Below are positions 11,695 to 20,595 of a DNA stretch of 64,000 bases, one piece after another. The position numbers were made by a program, and so were the translations under genes. The notes beneath the pieces were generated by a model. The model searched no databases, was not told the DNA's origin, and saw only the letters and a list, made by a program, of their open reading frames with translations. The DNA comes from Prasinococcaceae sp. CCMP 1430 (lineage: Eukaryota; Prasinodermophyta; Palmophyllophyceae; Prasinococcales; Prasinococcaceae): contig RQSC01000024.1 in assembly GCA_013416795.1 (NCBI GenBank), forward strand, positions 119,259-183,258. Direction: 5' to 3'. Within the stretch, counting starts at the first letter, position 1; the number at the start of each line of letters is the position of its first letter.

Positions 11695-13323
11695 TCACAG
11701 GGCCATCAAGTAGTACGTCTTGTTCGCGTTGAAGCCGTCGGGGCAGAAGGTTCTCTTGTGATCAGTAAAGGCCATGTTCCACATGAGCACGACCTGGCAG
11801 GCAGAGAAGGCCTCGCGCGGCATGCGGTCCACGTGCGGGAAACCAGGATGCATGTACTTGGCCCACCTGTCCGCCGTGTTGTACGCCAAAATGTCGACGC
11901 CCGGGGGGCTGGGCGCCCACGGCTCCGCCAGCAGCGGATGGGCGCAGTCCAAAATGCGGTCGTCGGGCATCCTGTACTTGGAGGTGCCAAAGGTGAACGG
12001 CTTGTCGGGCCCGTCATGGAAGATCTTGTACGTTGCGCAATAATGCATGAGCGTGGGGAGCTCGGCGCTAGGGTCGGTCGAGTGCACAGGCGTGTGGCAG
12101 CGGCACGGGTGCTGCGCGCCCAGCGGCGCGCTCTCATCGAGGTACGCGTCGTCGATCCACTGCCAACCCTCGATGCTTCCCTTGTGCGAGCCGCCAGCCC
12201 TTGCGTTCCTCGGCACGCCAAGCGGATCGCTAATTGCTAGGTTCTCTACGCGGTCATGCTCAAGTCCAAGGTGCGCCGCGGCCATGCTGTACGCCCACAT
12301 GTCCGCCATAATCGAGGGCTCCCTCGCATGCACGAGCGGCGTGAGCGTGGACCACAACGGCGCGAGCTTTCCCATGTCCCCCGCTGCCATCATGTAGGGC
12401 GCGCCGACGCTGTAGTGCCGAACCATGTACTCATTCTCCTCCGCCTCTCGCCTCACGGCCGCTTGGCACCCCTCGCTCGAGTCCTTTCCCCAGAGTTCTT
12501 CGCATATGCTCACGTACTTGGCGAAACCTCCGATGCCGTATCCCTGCCCGACGGGCTTGCCCGGCACGGCGACGGTGCGGTCTTCACTCCAGTGCTTCAG
12601 GGTGGCGGGGCGCTCGAGTGCCTCAATCTGCGTGAGCGGCTTCATGAACATCTGGTCGGGATCGAGCACCACCAGGATGACGTCGTCTTGGATGGGTGGA
12701 TCGGCGTTCTGCAGCCAGTGCGTGAGGCCGTCCGGCCGATTCTGCTGCGGGTACGAGTCGCGCAGCTTTGGTGCGAAGACGGTGGTGAGCCCATCGCGCG
12801 GCTGGTTGATGATGAGCACGCGCTGCTTGGCGGCCTCGTCTGGGCAGTCAGACACGATGCGCGTAAAGTGTCCGCGCTGGCCCACCAAGCGCGCGCTCCC
12901 GATGAGCGCCACGCTCTGCCAATGCTGGAAAGGTCGACAGTCCGTAGAGAACACAAAGTGCAACTTGGCCGCGATGACCGCGCCGTCCTCCTCGGAGGTG
13001 GTGGCCCCCGGCAAACCTAGCAGGGACGTGTCGAAGAGGCGCTCCGCCATGCCCGCGACGACGCGCGTATCCTCCGCCAGCACCTCCTGCAGGTCGCGTA
13101 CGCTGCTGATGGACTGAACGCTGCGTGCCGAGCCCCCCGACGCGACGTTCACGAGCGCCATCAGGGCGGCGGCCAGCAAGGCCGCGCAGAGCACGATGCC
13201 GCCGACGACCGCGCAGCCTCGCACGAGGCCGCGCATGCACTGCCGCGTGCCCTCGCGCTGCTGCTGACGCGCGGCTGCCCGTCGTCCCGCGAGCGTGTTC
13301 GTGAGCGGCAGCGAGGCCGCCAT
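11695..13323 (-). CDS. Type II membrane glycosyltransferase, HPAT/SerGT-like
   Basis: This is a 542-residue protein from the ATG at 13323. A short basic N-terminus is followed by one hydrophobic segment at about residues 37-60 (CAVVGGIVLCAALLAAALMALVNV), giving type II Golgi topology. The luminal part opens LHFVFSTDCRPFQHWQSVALIGSARLVGQ and contains a DxD-type motif in VILVVLDPDQMFMKPL, followed by GQGYGIGGFAKYV and a C-terminal GFNANKTYYLMAL. This pattern matches the hydroxyproline O-arabinosyltransferase / peptidyl-serine galactosyltransferase family of plants and algae, which glycosylate secreted hydroxyproline-rich proteins. The exact donor sugar cannot be told from sequence. An upstream in-frame extension to 13710 is not used as coding because it crosses an N (13404) and a CAA/TTG repeat. 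Confidence 0.75.
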   Translation of the reverse strand: MAASLPLTNTLAGRRAAARQQQREGTRQCMRGLVRGCAVVGGIVLCAALLAAALMALVNVASGGSARSVQSISSVRDLQEVLAEDTRVVAGMAERLFDTSLLGLPGATTSEEDGAVIAAKLHFVFSTDCRPFQHWQSVALIGSARLVGQRGHFTRIVSDCPDEAAKQRVLIINQPRDGLTTVFAPKLRDSYPQQNRPDGLTHWLQNADPPIQDDVILVVLDPDQMFMKPLTQIEALERPATLKHWSEDRTVAVPGKPVGQGYGIGGFAKYVSICEELWGKDSSEGCQAAVRREAEENEYMVRHYSVGAPYMMAAGDMGKLAPLWSTLTPLVHAREPSIMADMWAYSMAAAHLGLEHDRVENLAISDPLGVPRNARAGGSHKGSIEGWQWIDDAYLDESAPLGAQHPCRCHTPVHSTDPSAELPTLMHYCATYKIFHDGPDKPFTFGTSKYRMPDDRILDCAHPLLAEPWAPSPPGVDILAYNTADRWAKYMHPGFPHVDRMPREAFSACQVVLMWNMAFTDHKRTFCPDGFNANKTYYLMAL

Positions 13324-14210
13324 CGCGCCCAACAGCCCCGTCGCGCCCGCGCGCCCCACCCGCGCCCCGACCAGCTCCGCTCCTCGTCCGCCTTGTTGGC
13401 GGCNGGTGACGCATGGTCTGCTGGTGGATGCACTGTGGGCCAGCGGCAGGCGTGCTGACGCAGTGGCGCCCCCTGCCAGCGCCCTCGCGTCAACACCCGC
13501 CGCCTGCCTTCGCGAGCAGCCCAACAAGGCAACAACAACAACACGCAGGCAAAGCCAATTCGCGCATCGTCGTTGTCGATGCTGCTGTTGTTGTTGTTGT
13601 TGTTGCTGGAAAGGGCGCCTCTCGTGCCGAAAAATTGGATCTTGAGCGGGGCTTGCAGCGGGGCCGCCCGTCCGGCCGTCCCGCATCGACGCGGCGGTAA
13701 ATGGAGTCAAATGCTGGCTTCGGCGGTCTACTGCGCCCGAACGCTTTGAGCTGCCTTATCCATTGGCGGCGGCGAGAGCGCGCTGCGCTGCCGCGGCGCC
13801 ACACTACACTGTCTGCGCGGGCGGCGGTGGGTGTGTGTGGGCGAGGTCGTGCGCGCACGGGGGGGGGGGAAGGAAGCGCCAGCTCAGCGCAGCGCGCAGC
13901 GCGAGACCGCCGACCCCTCGGAAAAAGACCCTTCAGAATCGTTGGGACCAGCCGCTGATGTTTACCATCTGATGGTACGACAGAGCACCCTCATGGTATC
14001 ACTGCACGGGGAGCACGCCGGGCCCCAGTGACCGTGACGGCAGGCAACAGCGAGGGTGCGACGTGGCCGACGCGTGAAAGAAAAAAATGATGGTGCGTGT
14101 ATGGGAATTTGACTTCCCGTGGGTATGTTTGATGTAATTTTTAATGTATGAATTGATGAGTGGTCGGGGAGGAGCGGCGGACGGGCGGAGGGCGGAGGGC
14201 GGGTGGCCGG
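13324..14210. promoter_or_regulatory. Divergent promoter region with CAA/TTG repeats and palindrome
   Basis: An 890-bp space between the divergent glycosyltransferase and plastid-protein genes. It has a CAACAACAACAAC tract near 13530-13542 opposed by a GTTGTTGTTGTTGTTG tract near 13583-13605 (potential stem), a G10 run near 13860, the palindrome TACCATCTGATGGTA at 13963-13977, and ATGGTATCA about 15 bp further on. One undetermined base is at 13404. No gene is recognised. Confidence 0.45.
13963..13977. promoter_or_regulatory. Palindromic motif TACCATCNGATGGTA, copy 2
   Basis: A second perfect copy (central base T) about 640 bp upstream of the glycosyltransferase start and about 235 bp upstream of the plastid-protein start. 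ATGGTATCA follows at about 13993, as it also does after copy 3. Confidence 0.5.
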
Positions 14211-14696
14211 ATGGATGGCGTTGGCCGCTGGGGGGGTGGGGTGTGCGCAGTGCCTGGGCGCGCGCCAGCGGGCGAAGGCCGGCGGCGCTGCGTGGTGCGG
14301 GCGAGCAGCAATGGCGGCGGAGGCGCGGGCGAGGCGGGGGGGCGCGAGCGCTTCGAGCTTATCGCTGGCGCAGCGGGCGTGCTCTCATCCGCCGTCGTCT
14401 GCTGGAGCGAGTACACACTGCGCGTGACGGGCTGTGGCCTTCCCCCTGGGCCCGGCGGCTCGCTGGGCGCGCTCGAGGGCGTGAGCTACCTATGCGTGGG
14501 CTCCATCTTCCTGTGGTCGCTCGTCAAGAAGGCGCGCACGGGCGAGGGGCTTCCGAACGGTCCCGGCGGGTTGCTCGGCGCGGCAGGCGAGACTAGCTTC
14601 CTAGTGGTGCTGGGCGGCTTCACCCTGCTCGGACTGCAGACGCAGGAGTACGGCTACATCCCGGGATTCTTCCCTGATGCGAACTGCTTCGGCTAG
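14211..14696 (+). CDS. Small plastid-type membrane protein with duplicated GLPxGPGG motif
   Basis: This is a 161-residue product from the ATG at 14211. The first 40-50 residues are Arg/Gly/Ala-rich and end in CVVRASS, typical of a chloroplast transit peptide cleavage area. The mature part has hydrophobic segments around VLSSAVVCWSEYTL, SYLCVGSIFLWSLV and SFLVVLGGFTLLGL. It also has two copies of a motif, GLPPGPGGSLGALEGVSYL and GLPNGPGGLLGAAGETSFL, each next to a membrane segment. It ends YGYIPGFFPDANCFG. Similar short proteins exist in photosynthetic eukaryotes to my recollection, but I cannot give a name or function. It is the best single hint here that the organism has a plastid. Confidence 0.6.
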   Translation: MDGVGRWGGGVCAVPGRAPAGEGRRRCVVRASSNGGGGAGEAGGRERFELIAGAAGVLSSAVVCWSEYTLRVTGCGLPPGPGGSLGALEGVSYLCVGSIFLWSLVKKARTGEGLPNGPGGLLGAAGETSFLVVLGGFTLLGLQTQEYGYIPGFFPDANCFG

Positions 14697-14856
14697 ATAT
14701 GGAGAGAAGAGAGGGGGTCAGGACGCGCGAGCACTGCCACACCGAGCACTTGCATATCTGTGAGCGAGCGAAGTGCGGCAGCGGCGTTGAATGACAACGA
14801 CGATTTTTGTTACAGTACATGAGAGTGCCCAGGCACGTGCGCTTGCTCCCTCGCCG

Positions 14857-16317
14857 TCATGCCTCGGCGGCCGAAGCGAGCGCCGCCCGCGCAGCGGCTA
14901 GCGCCCCGGCCGCGGTCTGCTCGGTGAGACGCGCGGCCTTGCCCTGCCAGCGCCCCTTCTTGCCGCCCCCGCGGGCATCAACGAGCGGGGCTGCAGCCGC
15001 CGCGGCGGCAGCGACCGCAGCCTCGGGGCCGGCTATGAGAACCAAGCCTTCCTTGCTATCGGGTGAGTTGGACGCGGTCAGCACGACAGTCGCCTCTTCG
15101 CACGCCTTCGTGGCTCCACTCGCAACCGCGCCAAGGAACTGGGCGGATGCCATCGCGGCACTCGACGAGTGCAATGCGCACAGCCTGAGCGAGTCGGCAG
15201 CCGCCTCGGCGCCGAGTTTGCTGCCAAGTGCCTCGGCGAGCTCCACCTGCAACGTCTTGACGTCCTTTGTAAGCTCTCGCTTCTGCAGCAGCGCGACCTC
15301 CGCCCGCTCCGGCAGGTCCTCCGGCGCGCATGAAAAGCTCTTGCACAGCGATGCCTCGCGTGTCAGCCGCGCCGCCGCTTGACGGAGCGCGCGGCCTCCA
15401 GCCACGAAGCGCAGCCGCACCGCACCGCGATTTCGCTCGAGGCCAACGCAGAGGGCGCACTGGAGCTCGGCCAGAGAGCTGACGTGCGTGCCGCCGCACG
15501 GGCCAAAGTCGACGCCGTCGACTTCAACTAAACGCAGCACGGGGCGGGCGATGAAGTCCAACGTCGACATGTCAAAGGCGGCTCTGGAGCCGCCCTCGTC
15601 GCTGACGCGCATCGCCGCGGGATACTCGGAGGGCGGTGTTGCCGCCGTGATTGCGAAGGATCGCACCTCTCGCGCCTCGCGGATGGCCGCATTGACGCCC
15701 TCTTCGATGGCGGCAGCAGCCGCGGCGTCGAGGCCAAAGTCGTCTGTGTTGGACACGGCAGTATCAGCAGGCTTGAAGTCAACCGCCACAGTCTCCCTGC
15801 CGAGCTCCCACGACACCGTCTCCAGGCCGAGCCGCCGCTCGATCAGCCCCGAAAACGCATGCTGCGCCGTGTGCTGTTGCATGAGATCGAAGCGCCGCCC
15901 CCAGTCGAGGCGCACGCGCACTGCCGCGCCGACAGGCAGCGCCTCGTCAACATAATGAATCGTCGCGCCGTCTTCGGCACGGGTCTGCACGTCGCACACG
16001 CGGGCGGCCACTGTGGGCGCCCCCGGGTCCGAGGTGACCACGTCGCCGTGGTCGGCAGGTTGCCCGCCCCCCTCGGGGTACAAGCAGCTTCGCGAAAGCG
16101 TCACAGCGAACCTGGCCACTGGCGCGCCCGTCACGTTGCTCCCGCTGCCACCGTCAGCTCCACCCTTGCCCTTCTTCCCCTTCTTCTTGCCCGCCTTCCT
16201 GCTGCCGCCGCTGCCCGCCCCGGCGAGCGGCTCGCAGCCCAGGACCTCAGCGTCGCATTCTCGGAGGTACGAGTCGAGCTGGCACGGCAGGAGCGCGGCC
16301 TCGGCGGCAGCGCCCAT
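14857..16317 (-). CDS. AARSD1: Alanyl-tRNA editing protein AARSD1 (AlaX-type)
   Basis: This 486-residue protein is a free-standing editing enzyme that hydrolyses mischarged Ser-tRNA(Ala) or Gly-tRNA(Ala). The zinc-site motifs are present: HTAQHAFSG at about residue 149 and CGGTH at about 273, matching the HxxxH and CxxxH ligands of the AlaRS/AlaX editing domain. The N-terminal half has the AlaRS second-additional-domain beta-barrel (SRSCLYPEGGGQPADHG). The C-terminal part is an Ala/Glu-rich helix-and-DHHA1-like region (GLVLIAGPEAAVAAAAAAAAP). A Lys-rich insertion (KAGKKKGKKGKGG) lies at about residues 40-55. The ATG at 16317 is preferred because upstream in-frame codons lack ATG. The gene is divergent from TRAPPC11. 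Confidence 0.9.
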   Translation of the reverse strand: MGAAAEAALLPCQLDSYLRECDAEVLGCEPLAGAGSGGSRKAGKKKGKKGKGGADGGSGSNVTGAPVARFAVTLSRSCLYPEGGGQPADHGDVVTSDPGAPTVAARVCDVQTRAEDGATIHYVDEALPVGAAVRVRLDWGRRFDLMQQHTAQHAFSGLIERRLGLETVSWELGRETVAVDFKPADTAVSNTDDFGLDAAAAAAIEEGVNAAIREAREVRSFAITAATPPSEYPAAMRVSDEGGSRAAFDMSTLDFIARPVLRLVEVDGVDFGPCGGTHVSSLAELQCALCVGLERNRGAVRLRFVAGGRALRQAAARLTREASLCKSFSCAPEDLPERAEVALLQKRELTKDVKTLQVELAEALGSKLGAEAAADSLRLCALHSSSAAMASAQFLGAVASGATKACEEATVVLTASNSPDSKEGLVLIAGPEAAVAAAAAAAAPLVDARGGGKKGRWQGKAARLTEQTAAGALAAARAALASAAEA

Positions 16318-16691
16318 CCGGCCGGCCACGGCGCGCGTGCTTGTGCTTAGGCCGGAGGGGGGCGGCCTGCTCGCTCCGATCCGCAGCACGCGGGCGGGCG
16401 CGGGGGCGCTGGCGGCGACAGAGCGCACCTGCACGCTGTGGCACAGCCTGTGGGGCGGCAGCACTCAGCGCACCAGCGGCGCGACACTTTCTTTCGGCTG
16501 CAGGGCGTTTTCGCGCCCCGGCGAACATCCCATCGGAGCACGCGCGGGCCCCCGGGGGCGTAGGCGCCACACAGCGCCGCCTCGTTGCGCACGAGCGCGA
16601 GCTCGCGCGCGCGCTCGCGCGCGCTCGCGCGCGAGCGCATCTCTTGGTGTGTTCTGCCTCGCATCGCTTGGGTTTGTCGCTGCCGGGGTCG

Positions 16692-19600
16692 ATGGACGAG
16701 CCGCCCGGTGTCGCGGCCGGGGTGGCGCGGCCGCTCGTCGCGCTGTGCGGCGAGCCAGCTGCGCAGGCGGCGCTTGCGGGTGCGCTGCGGGCGCGGGCAG
16801 GCGCGAGCAGCCTGCGCCTGCCTGAGGTGGAGCTACCGCCGGCGATCGCGGCGAGGGCAAAATCGTCGACGAGGGAGCAGGCGCCCGCACCCGCGACCTC
16901 AGCTGCGCACCCGCTAGACGGCGGCGTGAGCGGCGCGGCAGATAGCGCAACGCAGCAGCAGCAGCAGCAGCAGCAGCAGGTAGAGCGACAGCACTCGCAC
17001 GGCAAGAAGGGCTGTCCCGACGGCATCCTCCCTGCGGGATGGCTGGACAAGCACAACGCCCGCAGGCCGGCGGCTGTCTGCGTGCTCCTCTCCACAGCGT
17101 CAGCGCTTGCCGGTGGGCCGGCGGGCTACCAGGCAGCGCAGGCGGCCATCGATTCGGTCAAGGCATCCAAGCGCGATGGCGTGCGGATGGCCCTGTGTGC
17201 CGTGCGAGACGAGGGGGCCGCAGAGGGCGCGCAGCTCGATCCCAGCGCGGCCGAGATGCTCACAAATCTGCGCCGCCGCGCGGACGTCGACGTGCGGCTG
17301 TGCTTTTCTCTGTCGCTCACCGATGGTGGCGAGTCTGCCGCCTCGGCCGCGGACGTGCTCGCTGGCGCGGCACGCACGCACTACGAGGAGGCTGCGCGGC
17401 GCACGCGCGGCGCGCTTGCGCGCCAGGCGAGCACTTCCGACCGCGCCGTGCGTTACGCGATCAAGACCGCTCACTATGCCGAGTACGCGGGCGACCTCGC
17501 GAGTGCGACCAAGTACTGGGCAGCGGCGTACTCCGCCCTTGAGGGGCAGCGCAGCCGCGGTGGTGCTGGGAGTGCGGGGGGTAGCGGCGGCTCGGGATCG
17601 TCCCAGAAAGCGCAGGTGGTTAATGCGGGCCCAGGAGGAGCTATTCGGCCCTGGTCGAGATGGCGCGAGGAGCGCGAGGTGGCTGCATACATAAACGAGA
17701 GGCTGTGCGCGCTCCGGCTACGGCTAGGGGGCTCCTCGCATGAAGGGCAACCCACAAGCGGCGCGGCTGCGGGCGCAGGCACCAATGGCGCGAGTGGTGG
17801 CGTAGGCGTCGAAGAGGCAGTAGCGCAGTTCCGCAGGCATGTCCACACGTTCAGGGAACATCCTGCGGTTGGGGAGGCCGAGGTGCCGCTCGCGTTGCGC
17901 AGCGAGCAGTGGGGATGGCTGAGCGCACAATTCAAGGCCTTCGGCGAGACCCTGCAGGAGCTCAGCCCCGATGGGAACGATGCGCTAGCGCCAGGGGCAG
18001 ACCGCGCGCTCTGCCCTGCCACTTTCTTTGCGTCCGCTGCTCGTTACGCTGTGCGGCGACGGAAAGCAGTCGACGAGCTGCGCGCTGAAGGTGGCGCTCG
18101 TTGCGGCGCGATCGCGTCTGCGGCCGCGAGTGGCAACCTGAGCCCGCCTCGCTTCGAGGGGCAGCCCCCCCGACTCGTGGGCCGTGGTGTGACGCTTGCC
18201 GAGCAGGTTCCCACAGATGTGGAGCTTGTTGCACATGTTGGCACTGAGGAGCTGGCGACGGACCGCTGCATGCCGGCGATGGAGCTCATCGCTCGCGCGA
18301 GAGAGCAGCACAGACGCCTCAATAGCGCGCGCGGCGAGTGCGTGCTGGCGGCCATGGCAGCGCAGGAGGCGGCGAGGGCTACTGGCAGCAATCCATCCGA
18401 CGTCGACGCGTCCTTTGAAGCTTTGATTGCTGCGCATCGCTCGGGCACTGGATCGAGGGCGGGCGTGGGCGCGAGCAAACCAGCTGGAGTCTGGCCATCG
18501 CTGCTCGCGGACGCCCTGGGCCACTGCAGGAAGAATTCGGGTGGTCCCGCAGCTGCTGCTCGCGAGTGCCTCGAGCTGGCCGCCATGCCCGCAAGTGCTG
18601 CCATGTGTGCCGCCGCACGGGAGGCTGCAATGCAGCGCGCTGCCGAGGCGCTGGCTGGCGCGACTGTCGCCGACCCGATTGTGCTCGACACAGCAGCCAT
18701 GCCGGAGCTTGACGGCGTCATCACTTGCTTCGGCGGTTTTGCACCCATGTCACCACCTCCTGCACCGACGGCGTTCAAAATTGGGCTTGCTCTGCGGGCG
18801 GCGGCGACGCTCCCTGCGCCCCTTTCACCCGCAAGCATCTCCGCCATGCTGAGTGACGGCCGCGAGGTGGCCTTGCCGACGATGGTGCCTCTGCGACCGG
18901 GCGAGTGGGCAGTGCTCGAGGCTGCTGTGCCTCTAGCTCCACCCGGCGCGGACACGAAGTTGTTCGCCAGGGAGGCACTGCGAGTTGACGCTGTACTGCT
19001 GCGCTTCGGTGCTGGGTCGGGTGTGCTGTGCACGCGCGTGCAGCTCCATGGGCTCGCAAGCGGGGCTCGTGTGTCCGCGGGCTCGGCGCCCGGCGGTGCC
19101 GGAACTGCTGTTGCCGCAGGGGTGTCGCTCGCTGCGCAGAGGACGCGTCCGCCTGAATTCTCCTTCGGTCTGCCGGCGGCCAGCGCCTCGTCCGAGCTCG
19201 CTGCTGGTAGTGGTGTTGGCATGGCCACGGGCGTTGGGGAGCATGCCCTGTCGGTCACTCCTTCGGGCATCGGGCTCGTCGGCGGAAGGTGTTCCGTGCG
19301 CATCGCTGTGAGTGGCGCAGAAGCGCCGCCCGGCGCCACTGTGCGGCTGTCCGTCGCAATGGACCACGGAGGCGCTGGCGCCGCAGGCGAAGTGGATGCC
19401 CCTGCTCCACGCTTGGAGGTACGCGGTGTCGACAGCTGGCGAGTGGTCACGGCAAACGAGACGCTGACGCTTGCCTCGGGCGAGGCTCTGGTTGTGCTGG
19501 CGCCCTCGCATGCTGGCTTGGCGACGCTGAGCGCTACTCTGCTCTCGCCAGGCGGCGATGACCTGGCCTACGCCGAGGCGGTCGTGCCATGCGTGGAGGC

Positions 19601-20327
19601 ACTCGCGGCCAGTGTGGCGCTCGTGGGCATGCCCGACAGCGTTGCGCTAGGAGCCAAGTCGCCCCCGTCTTCGGTGGCAATAGGACAGACAGCCAATCTC
19701 CTAGCGACACTCACAGTTCCGCACTCCGAGGCTTTGCTTGTGCGCTCGCTGGCGGTTGAGGCCGCGAGCGGCTGGGAGATGCTCGGGCACTCGGCGGCGC
19801 AAGCCAATGGGGGCGACGTTCTTCGGCCCGACGAGGAGCGAACCGAGCTGCTACAGGTGCGCGCCGTCAGCGCGCTATCGTCCACAAGCGTTGGCACTCT
19901 GGTCGTGCGTTGGGAGAGGGTCGGTGCCGATGCGGGCGAAGCTGCGGGCGGTTGTGCAAGTGGGGTCTCGAGGCTGAGCCTGCCCGCAGTTGCGGCGGCC
20001 CAGGCGCCGCTCGCGCTCGCGCTGCGCTCGCCGCCGTGGGCGCGCGCGGGCGAGCCCTTCGAGGTGCACGTGTGCGTCTCAAACGCCACTCCGCAGATGC
20101 GCGAGTGCGAGGTGGTGGTGACAGACGCGGCGGGCGTGCTCTTCAGCGGCGAGCGCAAGGGCACGCTCGCGGTGCTACCGCGCTCGCACAAGACCACCAC
20201 GTACACGCTGGTGGCGACCGCCACGGGCGAGGTGGAGCTGCCAGTCGTCGCAATATCATGCAAGGCGCTCAACGCGGAGGCGAGGCACAGTCGCAGGCTC
20301 CACGTCTTGCCCGCCGAGCTGGTCTGA
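16692..20327 (+). CDS. TRAPPC11: Trafficking protein particle complex subunit 11 (foie gras)
   Basis: This is an intronless 1211-residue protein. The foie-gras domain is recognisable from about residue 110 (LDKHNARRPAAVCVLLST) through AVRYAIKTAHYAEYAGDLASATKYWAAAYSAL, REEREVAAYINERLCALRLRLGG and VAQFRRHVHTFREHP...EQWGWLSAQFKAFGE. The C-terminal half is beta-rich, with repeated Ig-like segments (FEVHVCVSNATPQMRECEVVVTDAAG), as in the family's gryzun region. TRAPPC11 is part of TRAPP III and acts in ER-to-Golgi traffic and autophagy. A CAG run encodes about 10 glutamines at 16951-16980. The start is the first in-frame ATG. The upstream 80 bp carry long alternating GCGC tracts. The protein is slightly longer than most homologues because of Gly/Ser-rich insertions. 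Confidence 0.88.
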   Translation: MDEPPGVAAGVARPLVALCGEPAAQAALAGALRARAGASSLRLPEVELPPAIAARAKSSTREQAPAPATSAAHPLDGGVSGAADSATQQQQQQQQQVERQHSHGKKGCPDGILPAGWLDKHNARRPAAVCVLLSTASALAGGPAGYQAAQAAIDSVKASKRDGVRMALCAVRDEGAAEGAQLDPSAAEMLTNLRRRADVDVRLCFSLSLTDGGESAASAADVLAGAARTHYEEAARRTRGALARQASTSDRAVRYAIKTAHYAEYAGDLASATKYWAAAYSALEGQRSRGGAGSAGGSGGSGSSQKAQVVNAGPGGAIRPWSRWREEREVAAYINERLCALRLRLGGSSHEGQPTSGAAAGAGTNGASGGVGVEEAVAQFRRHVHTFREHPAVGEAEVPLALRSEQWGWLSAQFKAFGETLQELSPDGNDALAPGADRALCPATFFASAARYAVRRRKAVDELRAEGGARCGAIASAAASGNLSPPRFEGQPPRLVGRGVTLAEQVPTDVELVAHVGTEELATDRCMPAMELIARAREQHRRLNSARGECVLAAMAAQEAARATGSNPSDVDASFEALIAAHRSGTGSRAGVGASKPAGVWPSLLADALGHCRKNSGGPAAAARECLELAAMPASAAMCAAAREAAMQRAAEALAGATVADPIVLDTAAMPELDGVITCFGGFAPMSPPPAPTAFKIGLALRAAATLPAPLSPASISAMLSDGREVALPTMVPLRPGEWAVLEAAVPLAPPGADTKLFAREALRVDAVLLRFGAGSGVLCTRVQLHGLASGARVSAGSAPGGAGTAVAAGVSLAAQRTRPPEFSFGLPAASASSELAAGSGVGMATGVGEHALSVTPSGIGLVGGRCSVRIAVSGAEAPPGATVRLSVAMDHGGAGAAGEVDAPAPRLEVRGVDSWRVVTANETLTLASGEALVVLAPSHAGLATLSATLLSPGGDDLAYAEAVVPCVEALAASVALVGMPDSVALGAKSPPSSVAIGQTANLLATLTVPHSEALLVRSLAVEAASGWEMLGHSAAQANGGDVLRPDEERTELLQVRAVSALSSTSVGTLVVRWERVGADAGEAAGGCASGVSRLSLPAVAAAQAPLALALRSPPWARAGEPFEVHVCVSNATPQMRECEVVVTDAAGVLFSGERKGTLAVLPRSHKTTTYTLVATATGEVELPVVAISCKALNAEARHSRRLHVLPAELV

Positions 20328-20595
20328 GCGCGCGGCGCTGCCCACCAACCCCCTTGCGCCCCGGGCGGCGCCTCATGAAACCTTACGTTCCGTCCAGCAG
20401 ATGCTGCCACATGAGCGCGCGCGCGCTCGCGAAACGGCGCTGCCCGCACAAGCGTGGGGATTCGCCCGAGGTCAAAACGCATGCGAGTGTCGCGCGCGGC
20501 AACTACCAGCGCGCGCCGCGTAGCTGCCGCCACTCGGTGCGCAGCCGGGAGTTGGGGTTTGTGGGGGGGAAGGGCCAGCCTCGGGAGCCGCAGCG

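Noticed and set aside
14857-16464. AARSD1 start upstream of 16317
   Set aside because: The upstream extension has no in-frame ATG and would overlap the TRAPPC11 upstream region.
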